From assembly GCF_023715725.1 (NCBI RefSeq), contig NZ_JAMBOT010000002.1, positions 310,001 to 374,000 on the forward strand: a stretch of 64,000 bases of DNA. The letters are read 5' to 3'. Positions 25,605 to 34,962 of this stretch are shown piece by piece (the stretch's first letter is position 1; each line of letters starts with the position of its first letter). The notes beneath the pieces were generated by a model. The model was not told the origin of the DNA, searched no databases, and worked only from the letters and a program-made list of their open reading frames with translations. The DNA is from Paenibacillus pasadenensis (GTDB lineage Bacteria; Bacillota; Bacilli; Paenibacillales; Paenibacillaceae). A program made the position numbers and the translations under genes.

Positions 25605-25800
25605 ACAAGCAGCGAAGCCAAGGGCCGCGCCCGGAGAAGCATCAGCGTTCGCCTTTGACGTCGGATATCAACCGCTATGGCGGTAATTATTCAGGGATAT
25701 CCGAGGTCAACAGCGATCGGAGGGGCGGCCTTTGGCGCAGCGGGTGCTGTTCACCAGCTATCAGTAAGCTCGGCGAAGCCAAGCCGAGCCCGGAGCACCA
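25605..25800. repeat. Structured intergenic repeat: nested inverted and direct repeats
   Basis: GACGTCGGATATC (25657-25669) and GATATCCGAGGTC (25696-25708) pair with one mismatch, with CCGC/GCGG inside. Outside them GCCAAGGGCCGCGCC (from about 25617) and GGGGCGGCCTTTGGCGC (25722-25738) pair imperfectly. The left outer arm (GCGAAGCCAAG...CCCGGAG, from 25612) recurs as a direct copy at about 25773-25794. This fills the gap between the terminator and the M42 stop, and no ORF is credible. It could be a REP-like element or a structured transcript. Confidence 0.55.
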
Positions 25801-26877
25801 TCATCCCCTAATTAAAGCCTCAACCGTATCGCGGTCCAGCTTGCGCACCAAAGCGGTCAGCAGCGTTGCGGCCTGGTCAAAATCACTGCGCGACATGACG
25901 GCGTTATGGCTATGGATATAACGGGTTGCAAAGCCGACGGACAGTGTCGGGCAGCCGATGCCGCTCACATGGATTTTGCCGCCGTCCGTGCCGCCGCCGG
26001 TAATGGCGTCGAACTGGACTTTAATGCCGAGCTCCTCGGCCGTGTCTACGGCCAGGCGGCGCAGGCCTGTATGCGAAATCATCGTTGCATCCATCAGCAG
26101 AATAAGCGGACCGTCTCCGACGTTGCAGCTCATGGAGCCGGATTCGCTGCCCGGCGTGTCGTAGGCGATGCCCACATCAAGCACAAAGGCGATATCTGGC
26201 TGCACGAGATTGGCCGCCGTGCCAGCGCCGCGCAAACCGACCTCTTCCTGTACGGTAGCTCCGGCGTACACTACGTTGGGATGGTTTCCATCCTGTAAAC
26301 GGTTGAGCACCTCAACCGCCAGCGAGCAGCCGGCGCGGTTGTCGAGCGCTTTGCCGGCCCACAGCTCGCCGCCGCGCATCGTGAAAAACTCGCTAACTGG
26401 CGCAACCCAATCGCCGGGACGTACGCCCATCTCGCGGGCATCCTCTTCACTTTTGGCGCCGATATCGATATACAAATCCTTTAGCTTGAGCACCTTGTTC
26501 CGCTCATCCGGCGTCAGCACATGGGGCGCTTTGGAGCCGATAAGCCCCATATGATCGCCGCCGCGCGTTTTGACGAGCACGCGATGAGACAGCAGGTTAT
26601 GCGGCCACCAGCCGCCTAGCTGCGTGAAGCGCAAAAAGCCCTTTGGCGTAATTTGCGTTACCATAAAACCGATTTCGTCCAGATGTCCGGCGAGCATCAC
26701 CTTTGGCCCGCCTTCCGCGCCGGTTTTTACCCCAAACAGGCTGCCCAGGCGGTCGGTTATAATTTCCCCGCTCAGCGGCTCCAAATAACTTTGCATCAGC
26801 TTTCGTACTGCGCCTTCATGCCCCGGAACGCCGTCGCATTCCGTAAGCTGCTTCATTCTCTGCTCCATTAAATCCAT
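25801..26877 (-). CDS. M42-family metallopeptidase (glutamyl aminopeptidase-like)
   Basis: A 358-residue cytosolic dinuclear-zinc aminopeptidase. Likely ligands and catalytic residues: His in LAGHLDEIGF (near 66), Asp in KALDNRAGC (near 180), the Glu pair in TVQEEVGLRGA (near 212), Asp in FVLDVGIAYD and a late His in YIHSHNAVMS (near 321). M42 enzymes form tetrahedral dodecamers in homologues and trim short peptides. It is monocistronic, with a weak AAAGGAA site 12 bases before the ATG. Confidence 0.93.
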   Translation of the reverse strand: MDLMEQRMKQLTECDGVPGHEGAVRKLMQSYLEPLSGEIITDRLGSLFGVKTGAEGGPKVMLAGHLDEIGFMVTQITPKGFLRFTQLGGWWPHNLLSHRVLVKTRGGDHMGLIGSKAPHVLTPDERNKVLKLKDLYIDIGAKSEEDAREMGVRPGDWVAPVSEFFTMRGGELWAGKALDNRAGCSLAVEVLNRLQDGNHPNVVYAGATVQEEVGLRGAGTAANLVQPDIAFVLDVGIAYDTPGSESGSMSCNVGDGPLILLMDATMISHTGLRRLAVDTAEELGIKVQFDAITGGGTDGGKIHVSGIGCPTLSVGFATRYIHSHNAVMSRSDFDQAATLLTALVRKLDRDTVEALIRG

Positions 26878-27001
26878 AGTGAATGCTCATTCCTTTCGTT
26901 AACCTTGCGAAGAAGCCGTTGCCGCTTTTTGCAAACTTGCTTGTAGAGGTTCGCGGCCGATGCCGCAATGTCCTGTTCCTAATATAGCCGTTTATGGGAT
27001 G

Positions 27002-27037
27002 AAAAAAAGGCCCTTGCGGGCCTGGCTCCAAAAAAAA
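27002..27037 (-). terminator. Intrinsic terminator of the siderophore uptake operon
   Basis: GGCCCTTGCGGGCC (27009-27022) forms a compact GC hairpin flanked by A7 on the left, which is the U-tract when read on the minus strand, and by A8 on the right. It follows the permease stop at 27040. Between it and the M42 start only a short leader is present. Confidence 0.75.
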
Positions 27038-27039
27038 CT

Positions 27040-28053
27040 CTATGCCGTCTTTTTGAGCAGCAGATAAACGAAATAGGGAGCGCCGATAAAAGCCGCGACG
27101 ATGCCGGCAGGAATGCCGCTCGGATCGGCCATATTGCGGCCCAGCGTATCCGCCGTGAGCAGCAGCAAACCGCCGATCAGCATCGCAATCGGAAGCGACA
27201 GCTGGTTGCGCGGGCCGACGAGCGCTCTGGCGATATGAGGCGCCATCAAGCCGATAAAGCTGATTCCGCCTGTAACGGCAACGGAGGATGCGGCCAGAGC
27301 AACGGCGGCGACCATGAGCCAGATGCGCTCCTTCTGCACCGGCAGGCCGATACCGACGGCGACCGGCTCGCTCAGCTCCAGCATGTTAAGCTGGTTCGCC
27401 TTAATGAGCGTGAACGGGATGAGCAGCAGCAGCCATGGCAGCAGCGCCCAGATGTACAGCCAGTCCGTGCCCCAAATGTTCCCGGCGAGCCATTTGGCGA
27501 TGAAGTCGACTTTATCCCTTTCGGCGACCGAGGTAATTAGGACCGTCATGATGCCGGAGATTGATAACGAGAAGCCAACGCCGACCAGCACAAGCCGGAC
27601 CGGGTTTAAGCCCTCTCCTTTGCGGTAGGAGAAAAGGTAGATCAGAAACGCGGTCAGCATGGCGCTGAAAAAGGCGACAGCCGTAAGCAGGTAGGCGAAA
27701 TTGCCGGGCTCAATCGGGCTGTACAGGAAAAAGATCGCCACGCCGAGTCCGGCGCCGGCGTTGATGCCGATAATGCCGGGATCGGCGAGATCGTTGCGCG
27801 TGACACGCTGTAAAATCGCGCCGGACAGCGCCAAGCCGATGCCTGCCAGCAGAGTAATAAAGATGCGCGGCAGACGAATCGTAAACAGCACGAATTCTTC
27901 TTTACGCGAGCCGTCGCCAAACAATACGGGCAGCAGGCGTTTGTAGCCTAGCGAGGAATATCCCCAGCCGGCGCTTATGAATATCATGGCGATGATAAGC
28001 ACGAACAGGATGGCAAGCGCGATGCGCTGTTTGCGGATTGCGGCAGGAACCAT
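27040..28053 (-). CDS. FecCD-type iron-siderophore ABC transporter permease
   Basis: A 337-residue polytopic permease of the BtuC/FecCD family. Diagnostic stretches are RLPRIFITLLAGIGLALSGAILQRVTRNDLADPGIIGINAGA (near 47-88) and ISFIGLMAPHIARALVGPRN (near 268-287), the latter contacting the ATPase. It starts one base before the upstream permease stop is complete (TAATG), so the two are coupled, and AAAGGAGGTG precedes it. It should pair with the neighbouring permease as a heterodimeric channel. Confidence 0.93.
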   Translation of the reverse strand: MVPAAIRKQRIALAILFVLIIAMIFISAGWGYSSLGYKRLLPVLFGDGSRKEEFVLFTIRLPRIFITLLAGIGLALSGAILQRVTRNDLADPGIIGINAGAGLGVAIFFLYSPIEPGNFAYLLTAVAFFSAMLTAFLIYLFSYRKGEGLNPVRLVLVGVGFSLSISGIMTVLITSVAERDKVDFIAKWLAGNIWGTDWLYIWALLPWLLLLIPFTLIKANQLNMLELSEPVAVGIGLPVQKERIWLMVAAVALAASSVAVTGGISFIGLMAPHIARALVGPRNQLSLPIAMLIGGLLLLTADTLGRNMADPSGIPAGIVAAFIGAPYFVYLLLKKTA

Positions 28054-29069
28054 TAGCGCAGCGCACCTCCTTTACGATTAACGATCCATAGGAAAAAGGG
28101 AAGACCGAGCATGGCGACGATAGCGGTAAGCGATGTCTCATAAGGCGCGTTGATGGTGCGGCCCATCGTGTCGGCGATCAGCATAAGCGCCGCGCCGCCC
28201 ACAGCCGATACCGGCAGGACAAAGCGGTAATCCGGGCCGGTAATCGTGCGAACGACATGGGGAACAAGCAGTCCGACAAAGGCCATGTTGCCAACAAGCG
28301 CTACCGAAGAGCCGGCCAGCAGCACAACAACGATGAACAGCATCGTTTTGGCTCTTGCCGTATTTTGGCCAAGACCTGCGGATACCTCTTCGCTCATGCT
28401 GAGCACGGTCAGCTGCCGGGACAGCAGCATGGCGGCGATAATGCCGACTGCGATGAACGGAGTAATGACGGACAGCTGCTTCCAGGTGGTGCCGACTACG
28501 CCGCCGGCATTCCACATATTCACCTGCTGCGTAATTTTAAAATGCAGCCCGACCGCTTCCGCAGCTGCGAAGAACAGCGCTGAAATGGCCGAGCCCGCCA
28601 GCACGATGCGCAGCGGTGAGAATCGGTTCTGCTTGGATGCGCTGACACCAAAAACGAGCAGCGCGGCTACGGCCGCTCCAATGAAACATGCGGCCATAAT
28701 GCCAAAGTATCCGGCTGCCGGAAAGAAGGCAATGGTCAATGCAAGCATCAGATTGGAGCCGGCCGTAAGCCCTAAAATGCCGGGGTCGGCAAGCGGATTG
28801 CGGGTCATTCCCTGCATCGCAGCGCCGGACACGCCAAGCGCGGCTCCAACCGCCATAGCCGCCAGCTCGCGCGGCAGCCGCAGCTCGCGGATCGTTAATA
28901 CCGCTTTGGCGGAGGAATCGGTGAACAGCGCAAGCCATACATCATTGAATGATGTGTCCGCTGCGCCAAAGGTGAGCGAAATGATAAAGCATAGGCCCAA
29001 TACGACCAGCGAAGCCGCTAGCTTCAAGCCAAAATATTGTCCGCGACGCCTTGCTGTCGCCTTTTGCAT
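28053..29069 (-). CDS. FecCD-type iron-siderophore ABC transporter permease
   Basis: A 338-residue BtuC/FecCD permease with RLPRELAAMAVGAALGVSGAAMQGMTRNPLADPGILGLTAGS and MAFVGLLVPHVVRTITGPD. ATG 29069 is chosen because AAGGTGATGA lies 9 bases upstream; GTG 29081 and ATG 29078 would abut that site. It follows the substrate-binding protein gene after a hairpin. No ATPase gene accompanies the pair, so a shared FhuC/YusV-type ATPase encoded elsewhere is required (inference from the family). Confidence 0.93.
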   Translation of the reverse strand: MQKATARRRGQYFGLKLAASLVVLGLCFIISLTFGAADTSFNDVWLALFTDSSAKAVLTIRELRLPRELAAMAVGAALGVSGAAMQGMTRNPLADPGILGLTAGSNLMLALTIAFFPAAGYFGIMAACFIGAAVAALLVFGVSASKQNRFSPLRIVLAGSAISALFFAAAEAVGLHFKITQQVNMWNAGGVVGTTWKQLSVITPFIAVGIIAAMLLSRQLTVLSMSEEVSAGLGQNTARAKTMLFIVVVLLAGSSVALVGNMAFVGLLVPHVVRTITGPDYRFVLPVSAVGGAALMLIADTMGRTINAPYETSLTAIVAMLGLPFFLWIVNRKGGALR

Positions 29070-29103
29070 GACATTCATCACCTTATCCGCAATTTAAATA
29101 GGG

Positions 29104-29135
29104 AAAAGGAACTCTTGAGCGGCTCAAGAGTTCCT
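29104..29135 (-). terminator. Intra-operon hairpin between binding protein and permeases
   Basis: AGGAACTCTTGAGC and GCTCAAGAGTTCCT form a perfect 14-bp stem with almost no loop, followed on the minus strand by TTTTCCC. The weak U-tract suggests partial termination or mRNA stabilisation, giving more binding protein than permease. Confidence 0.65.
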
Positions 29136-29157
29136 CTATCCCTTGGCCCTAATGGGT

Positions 29158-30129
29158 TTAGTTGCCGAGGAAATGCTGCTTGAAAAATTCCAGTTGGAAG
29201 TCCAGCGTAATCGGATCGTTGAAATAGAACTCTTTAGCGTTGGCTTCAAACACTTGACCGTTTTTCACGGCAGGAATGTTTTTGTAGGATTCGGTTTCTT
29301 GATAAGAATTGTCCTGATCCGGGAACTTGCTGATGATGAGATAATCGCCTGCAAACTCAGGCAGCACCTCGGTGGACAGGGCGTGGTAGCCTTCCTTAAG
29401 CGCCGTTTCTTTGACTTTTTCAGGCATGTTCAGCTTCATTGCCTGATAAAGAATTTCCGTGCCGCGGCCCCAGTTGTCGCCGTATACATACAGCTGTTTG
29501 TTGAAGCTCTCAATTACGGATACCGTTTTGTCTCCGATTTTGGCGCGAATCTGCTCGCCGGCTTCGTCAGCGCGTTTTTTGAAATCATCTACCCAAGCTT
29601 GGGCTTCGTCGCCTTTATTCACCAGCTTGCCGAGCTCGACATGCTGCTGCAGGTAGTCCACTTTACCGTAGGTGTACGTGACCGTTGGCGCGATTTCCTT
29701 AAGCTTATCCAGGTTTTTGACGGAGGACAGGGCAATGATCAGATCAGGCTCAAGCTCGATGATTTTTTCAATATTTTCATCGCTTACTTCTTCCACATTA
29801 GCCAGCTTGTCCTGGTAACGCGGGTTGCCTTTGGACCAGCTGTCGACACCGACAAGCGGAACATCCAGCGCCATAATATTGCCGGCGAAGGAAGCGAGCA
29901 CGATGACGCGCTGAGGATTAGCGGGAACTTCAATCGGTCCGTTTTCCGACTGATACGTAATCGTGCCGGACGCCGTTTCGCCGCCTGCAGCTTCGTTTGT
30001 CGCAGTATTTGTGTTGGCAGGCGTATTCTCCGCAGCGCCTGTATTTGCGTTATTGCTGGTGCTTCCGCCGCCGCAAGCGGACAGAACGAGCATTAGAGTC
30101 AGAACGAGTGGCAGCCAAATCTTTTTCAA
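29158..30129 (-). CDS. Iron-siderophore ABC transporter substrate-binding lipoprotein
   Basis: A 323-residue class III solute-binding protein (FhuD/FecB type). The signal peptide MKKIWLPLVLTLMLVLSAC ends at Cys19, followed by a Gly/Ser/Asn/Thr-rich linker and the periplasmic-binding fold (PQRVIVLASFAGNIMALDVPLVGVD, EKIIELEPDLIIALSSV). TTG 30129 is preferred: AAGGAGAG lies 7-8 bases upstream and the lipoprotein signal then begins at MKK. The frame extends to 30165, but that would place the Fur box inside the gene. A perfect Fur box precedes it. Confidence 0.92.
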   Translation of the reverse strand: MKKIWLPLVLTLMLVLSACGGGSTSNNANTGAAENTPANTNTATNEAAGGETASGTITYQSENGPIEVPANPQRVIVLASFAGNIMALDVPLVGVDSWSKGNPRYQDKLANVEEVSDENIEKIIELEPDLIIALSSVKNLDKLKEIAPTVTYTYGKVDYLQQHVELGKLVNKGDEAQAWVDDFKKRADEAGEQIRAKIGDKTVSVIESFNKQLYVYGDNWGRGTEILYQAMKLNMPEKVKETALKEGYHALSTEVLPEFAGDYLIISKFPDQDNSYQETESYKNIPAVKNGQVFEANAKEFYFNDPITLDFQLEFFKQHFLGN

Positions 30130-30149
30130 TGATGAACTCTCCTTAGAAG

Positions 30150-30164
30150 TGATAATGATTATCA
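30150..30164 (-). promoter_or_regulatory. Fur box upstream of the siderophore uptake operon
   Basis: TGATAATGATTATCA matches the 7-1-7 Fur consensus (TGATAATNATTATCA) at all fixed positions. It lies about 20 bases upstream of the binding-protein start and predicts repression when iron is plentiful. Confidence 0.9.
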
Positions 30165-30242
30165 ATGCCGTTTACCAATATATAAGGACGGGGCGGATCT
30201 GTCAACCTGATTGCAGAAATCTTTAAAAAGAAGTACACTAAT

Positions 30243-30257
30243 TGAGAATGATAATCA
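30243..30257 (+). promoter_or_regulatory. Fur box upstream of the flavin reductase gene
   Basis: TGAGAATGATAATCA matches the 7-1-7 Fur consensus at all but two positions. It lies just before the GGAGGTG site of the divergent reductase gene, so both transcription units are probably iron-repressed. Confidence 0.8.
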
Positions 30258-30279
30258 ATGAAAATGCGGAGGTGCCCGA

Positions 30280-31383
30280 ATGAGCGATTCGCTGCAAAAG
30301 CCTGAGCTTGAAGCAGACCTGCAACCGGCGGGGGAGCAGGAAGAACTGTTTGAAATGACGATTATCGGCGGAGGTCCGGCTGGCCTGTACTCTGCTTTTT
30401 ATAGCGGTCTGAGAGGCATGAAAACGAAAATTATCGAGTACCAGCCGCGGCTTGGCGGGAAAATCCACGTATATCCTGAAAAAATTATCTGGGATGTCGG
30501 CGGTCTGACTCCGGTTCCAGGCGCGCAGCTGATTGAGCAGCTGGTGAAACAAGGTCTGACCTTTAATCCGGAAGTTGTGCTGGGCGAAAAAGTTGAGCAA
30601 ATTGCCAAGGATGGGGACGGCGTGTTTCTGCTGAAGGGCTCCTCGGGCAGAACTCATCGTTCTAAAGCTGTCATTGTTGCCGTTGGAGGCGGAATTTTGA
30701 ATCCGCAGCGGCTGGACATTGAGGGAGCAGAGCGTTTTGAGGTAACAAACCTGAACTATACGGTAAAGTCGCTTAAACAGTTCAAGGATAAAGTTGTGCT
30801 CGTGTCCGGAGGAGGCAACTCTGCCGTTGACTGGGCAAACGAGCTGACAGCTGTTGCCAAACAGGTGTATGTCGCTTACCGGAAGGATCAGCTGAGCGGC
30901 CATGAAGCCAGTGTGGATCAGCTGCTCTCCAGCTCGGCGCGCTGCATGTTCAATACGTCGATTACGAAGCTGGTCGCCGAGAAGGGCGGAGAACGCATTG
31001 CTACGGTGGAGCTGACACATGCCGTGACGGGTGAGGTGACGGAGCTGGAAATCGACGAAGTGGTCATCAACCACGGCTACGAACGGGAAAGCTCGCTGCT
31101 GGACAACAGTCCTTTGGAGCTGAAGCGAGTTGACGATTATTATGTTGCCGGTAACGGCTCCGGCGAGTCCAGCGTGCCGGGTTTGTACGCCGCAGGCGAT
31201 ATTCTGATGCAGGAAGGCAAGCTGCATCTGATTGCCGGGACGTTCCAGGATGCCGCCAACGCCGTCAACCGAGCGAAGCTCTACATACAGCCGCAGGCGG
31301 AGGAGTACGGCATGGTGTCGTCGCATAATGACGTATTTAAGGAGCGCAACCGCGAAATTATGAAACAGCTTATTAACAGCTGA
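30280..31383 (+). CDS. Ferredoxin/flavodoxin-NADP+ reductase-like flavoenzyme (YumC/YcgT type)
   Basis: A 367-residue thioredoxin-reductase-like flavoprotein lacking a CxxC redox motif. FAD motif IIGGGPAGLYSAFYSG (near 29), pyridine-nucleotide motif VLVSGGGNSAVDWANEL (near 170) and C-terminal FAD motif GLYAAGDIL (near 303) are present. Residues 1-23 form an Asp/Glu-rich extension. B. subtilis has two such enzymes, YumC and the iron-regulated YcgT. The Fur box favours a YcgT-like role, supplying electrons for siderophore iron release (inference). Confidence 0.9.
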   Translation: MSDSLQKPELEADLQPAGEQEELFEMTIIGGGPAGLYSAFYSGLRGMKTKIIEYQPRLGGKIHVYPEKIIWDVGGLTPVPGAQLIEQLVKQGLTFNPEVVLGEKVEQIAKDGDGVFLLKGSSGRTHRSKAVIVAVGGGILNPQRLDIEGAERFEVTNLNYTVKSLKQFKDKVVLVSGGGNSAVDWANELTAVAKQVYVAYRKDQLSGHEASVDQLLSSSARCMFNTSITKLVAEKGGERIATVELTHAVTGEVTELEIDEVVINHGYERESSLLDNSPLELKRVDDYYVAGNGSGESSVPGLYAAGDILMQEGKLHLIAGTFQDAANAVNRAKLYIQPQAEEYGMVSSHNDVFKERNREIMKQLINS

Positions 31384-31414
31384 GACTTGTCTGCAGTGAT
31401 AACCGAAATTTAAA

Positions 31415-31459
31415 ATGGGCGGTCCTATGTCATAAATAATGACTTTTGGGACGGCCCTG
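31415..31459 (+). terminator. Possible hairpin terminator after the reductase gene
   Basis: GGGCGGTCC and GGGACGGCCC pair imperfectly with TGTCAT/AATGAC inside, giving a long hairpin. The T tract that follows is poor (TGTTTGG), so termination strength is uncertain. Confidence 0.4.
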
Positions 31460-31489
31460 TTTGGAATTCAAACCAATCCCAGCTAATTG

Positions 31490-32113
31490 TCAGAGCTTTG
31501 TTACATGAAATCTCAATACCGTTTTCAGCTTGGCCGCTTCCGTTCTGCGCGGGTCGGACAGATAGATTTCGCGGTGAGTAAGGGCTGAGCGCTCGTAACC
31601 CTGCTCCTTGCAATACGCCTCCATTTTTGCCATGCTTTTGGGTTCATCGGCGAAGCTTCCGATATGCATCATTTGGCAGCATAAACCATCCGTTATTTCA
31701 CCTAACTCCACGAGGTCTAGATGGGGGTTCGACTTTTTCTTTTTGGTGCGTTCCACGAAGCTCCGGAAAAGCTCATCGGTTAAAAAGTCCGGCTGCCGAA
31801 TCATAATGGTATATTTCAAATTGTCCAAGTCCGTTGGCGGCTTGGATGTATCGATTAAATCCCAGACTCCTTCTAGCGGGAAAACCGTATACTCGTAATA
31901 TCCGTCAGGTACTTCATTGCTTTTGTAAGACATTTTCACCGCGTAGCTTAGACTGTATAGCGCTTCGGTTTTTTTGGCAAACTCCTCGCCGTTCGGATTG
32001 CCCATTCCATTGATGCTCATAAAAGACATCTTTCCCACATCGATAACAGCAGGTTCCGCTGGAGGCAAATAAAGCTGTTTGTAATGTTTTTTATAGTCGA
32101 TCTTATCGCCCAC
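31490..32113 (-). CDS. GyrI-like small-molecule-binding domain protein
   Basis: A 207-residue soluble protein of the GyrI-like superfamily: FMSINGMGNPNGEEFAKKTEALYSLSYAVKM near the start and LTHREIYLSDPRRTEAAKLKTVLRFHV at the end are typical of the stand-alone versions. There is no DNA-binding domain. GTG 32113 is chosen because AAAGGAGAG lies 7 bases upstream; earlier in-frame codons lack a site. Such proteins bind or hydrolyse amphipathic compounds in some homologues; its ligand is unknown. Confidence 0.8.
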   Translation of the reverse strand: MGDKIDYKKHYKQLYLPPAEPAVIDVGKMSFMSINGMGNPNGEEFAKKTEALYSLSYAVKMSYKSNEVPDGYYEYTVFPLEGVWDLIDTSKPPTDLDNLKYTIMIRQPDFLTDELFRSFVERTKKKKSNPHLDLVELGEITDGLCCQMMHIGSFADEPKSMAKMEAYCKEQGYERSALTHREIYLSDPRRTEAAKLKTVLRFHVTKL

Positions 32114-32206
32114 GTGAATTCTCTCCTTTTTGCGTCTAACTTCAGAATACAGGCGGTGTACTGACAACAGTATGTCACTATTATCGCCAAGGCTGAAATA
32201 TTTGGT

Positions 32207-32259
32207 TCAAAAAAGCCATAACTGCAAAGGATGAGAATCCTGTGCGGGCTATGGCTTTC
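32207..32259 (-). terminator. Terminator of the collagen-like gene
   Basis: On the minus strand AAAGCCATAGCCC... pairs with ...TTATGGCTTTTTT across a 30-base internal segment that can fold further. The T tract follows the stem as expected for a gene ending at 32271. Confidence 0.65.
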
Positions 32260-32270
32260 GGAATGAATGA

Positions 32271-32810
<540 letters not shown>

Positions 32811-33082
32811 TTACATACTAATTCTATCAAAGCTAATCAAAGACTATCAGGCATAAATACCCATGTCAACTTATTTTGAAACGGGTTTCATTATGACTTT
32901 TGATCTATTTTCAGTATATTTATTTGTTCAAAGCAGCATGGAAATCGTTTTTGCGATACTTCTTTTCCGCGCTCTGTTAAATTTACATGATATTAACGAA
33001 AAATGTGGTTTCGCTTAACTGTGCTTACCTAAACTTGGATAGAAAGAACGGAAATGTATTGTCAGCCGAGGGGGAAGGACAG

Positions 33083-34867
33083 ATGAGGATGGAAGACCGT
33101 GGAAGCTGGGCTGATATGAAGTGGAAGCTGATGGCAAGTTTTGCTGTCGTTGCTTTGCTTTTTTTGGGATCGGCGCTGTATCAGAACGGGAAAATCGCAG
33201 AAGTCAGGCTCTCGATGAACGAACAAAAGAAAGAAATGGAAAAGCGGATTGCTGTGGCGAAAATTAGCCAGTTTTTGCAGGAGATGGACCGTCTTGAAGG
33301 TGAACTGAAACAGGAAAATGACGCCGAACGTCTAGAGCCGTTTTTACAAATTCATTCTGCTATGGAAAAAGAGCTGGAGAAGCTGGAATTCAGCGGCAGC
33401 TCCGCGGCTGAGGAAGATTTAAACGCTTTGTACGTCAAATCCTCCGAATATGCGGATGGGGTGAAACAAATGTCCTCGCTGCTGCAAGACGGGAACGCCG
33501 AGTCGCTGCTTCTGCTTGAGAAGCTGGACGAGCTGCATACGTTTGTTACCGCCGATAATCAAAATATGCAAGAAATCAGCAGCCGCCTCAGCGCAGCCGC
33601 CGACCGGAATGCATCGCGAGCGCAAGCAGGTTCTTTTGAGCTGCTGCAGGAAACGCTCCATGTGTCTCAGGCTGCAGCAGTTGCAGTGCTGTTATTAACA
33701 ACGCTGGTTGCGTTTATACTCATTCGCTCATTCAGTTCCGGCATCGGCAGGCTAAACAAAGCAGTTCGCATTTTAGCCGAGGGAGACCTCCGCGAACGGA
33801 TTGGCTCCAAGCGTAAGGACGAGCTTGGCCGCCTCAGCCGCCAGTTCGATTCCATGGTGGATAAAGTGCACGGGATGCTGGAGCAGAGCCGTAAAATCGC
33901 TGGATCGATGCTTGACAACTCGACTGTTTTCAGCGGATCAGCAGCAGTTACGGCGCGGGCGAACGAGGAAATCGTCCGTTCCATATCGGATATAGCGGAA
34001 GGGGCAGAGCAGCAGAGCAAGCTATCCGAGGACACCAAGGGGTTGATTGACGGGCTGTCTGCAGAGATTGGCGAAATTGACGGATTAACAGACGGAATGC
34101 GGCAGCTTGGCCGGCAAGCAGAGGAGAATACAGGGCGCGGCCTGCATGCGGTGAAGGAGCTTCAGGCAGTATCCAAACGTACAAGCGAGCGGATGGATGA
34201 GATGTACCGCGAGCTGGAAGTGCTGTCCGGACATTCGCAAAAAATTAATGGCATCACCGCAACCATGATTGAAATCTCGGCGCAAACTCAGGTGCTGGCG
34301 CTTAATGCATCTATTGAAGCTGCTCAGGCTGGCGCTGGGGGCAGAGGTTTTTCGATTATTGCTGATGAGGTGAGGAAGCTTTCAGTTCAGTCCAAGGAAT
34401 CTTCCGTATTCATTGGCACGCTTATCCGGCGGCTGCAGCAAGGAATGGAAGGTTTCCGGGCGGCGATGGAGGAAAACCGGCAGCTTTTGCAAGCGCAGGA
34501 AAAACAAACTGAAGTGACGTTCCGCAGCTTTGAAGCGATTGGCGACTCCGTGGGACAGATCAGCAGCGGAATCCAGTCTGTGCATGTACAAGCAGAACGG
34601 ACCCGCGCAAGCTGCGAGCAGCTGCTTGCAGCCGCTGGAACGGTATCCAATATCGCAGAACATGCCGCCGCTGCAGCTCAGCAGGTACTGGCTTCAGGCT
34701 TGCTGCAGGACGACGAAATTCGCCGGATTGCCGGACAAGCCCAACAAATTCATGCGTTATCGGAGCATCTGTCAGGCGAAATCAACCTGTTTTTGCTGCG
34801 GGAGATGGCAGCTTCGCACTATGAGGCAGCTGAGGATGAGGACGATTCAGAAAAACAGGCGGCTTAA
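33083..34867 (+). CDS. Methyl-accepting chemotaxis protein
   Basis: A 594-residue transducer. TM1 about 14-34 (LMASFAVVALLFLGSALY), an external helical sensor of about 150 residues, TM2 near 194-213 (AAAVAVLLLTTLVAFILIRSF), HAMP (GIGRLNKAVRILAEGDLRERI) and a long coiled-coil signalling domain. The conserved hairpin tip EISAQTQVLALNASIEAAQAGAGGRGFSIIADEVRKLSVQS is near residues 396-436. ATG 33083 has GGGGGAAGG upstream; an earlier ATG (32987) would add a Cys-containing leader without a site. No chemotaxis genes are adjacent, and the ligand is unknown. Confidence 0.93.
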   Translation: MRMEDRGSWADMKWKLMASFAVVALLFLGSALYQNGKIAEVRLSMNEQKKEMEKRIAVAKISQFLQEMDRLEGELKQENDAERLEPFLQIHSAMEKELEKLEFSGSSAAEEDLNALYVKSSEYADGVKQMSSLLQDGNAESLLLLEKLDELHTFVTADNQNMQEISSRLSAAADRNASRAQAGSFELLQETLHVSQAAAVAVLLLTTLVAFILIRSFSSGIGRLNKAVRILAEGDLRERIGSKRKDELGRLSRQFDSMVDKVHGMLEQSRKIAGSMLDNSTVFSGSAAVTARANEEIVRSISDIAEGAEQQSKLSEDTKGLIDGLSAEIGEIDGLTDGMRQLGRQAEENTGRGLHAVKELQAVSKRTSERMDEMYRELEVLSGHSQKINGITATMIEISAQTQVLALNASIEAAQAGAGGRGFSIIADEVRKLSVQSKESSVFIGTLIRRLQQGMEGFRAAMEENRQLLQAQEKQTEVTFRSFEAIGDSVGQISSGIQSVHVQAERTRASCEQLLAAAGTVSNIAEHAAAAAQQVLASGLLQDDEIRRIAGQAQQIHALSEHLSGEINLFLLREMAASHYEAAEDEDDSEKQAA

Positions 34868-34875
34868 TTTGAAGC

Positions 34876-34918
34876 CAAAAAGGGATCAAGCGGACGAAAG
34901 GTCGGCTTGGTCCCTTTT
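34876..34918 (+). terminator. Terminator after the chemoreceptor gene
   Basis: AAAAAGGGATCAAGC pairs with GCTTGGTCCCTTTT (one mismatch) and ends in T4. It lies 9 bases after the stop. Confidence 0.8.
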
Positions 34919-34930
34919 AGTGTTTAGAAG

Positions 34931-34957
34931 AAAAGCGGGCTGAAAATACAGCCCGCT
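34931..34957 (-). terminator. Terminator after fabV
   Basis: GCGGGCTG and CAGCCCGC form a hairpin around AAAATA; on the minus strand it is followed by TTTTCTTC. It lies 6 bases after the fabV stop. Confidence 0.8.
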
Positions 34958-34962
34958 AAATA

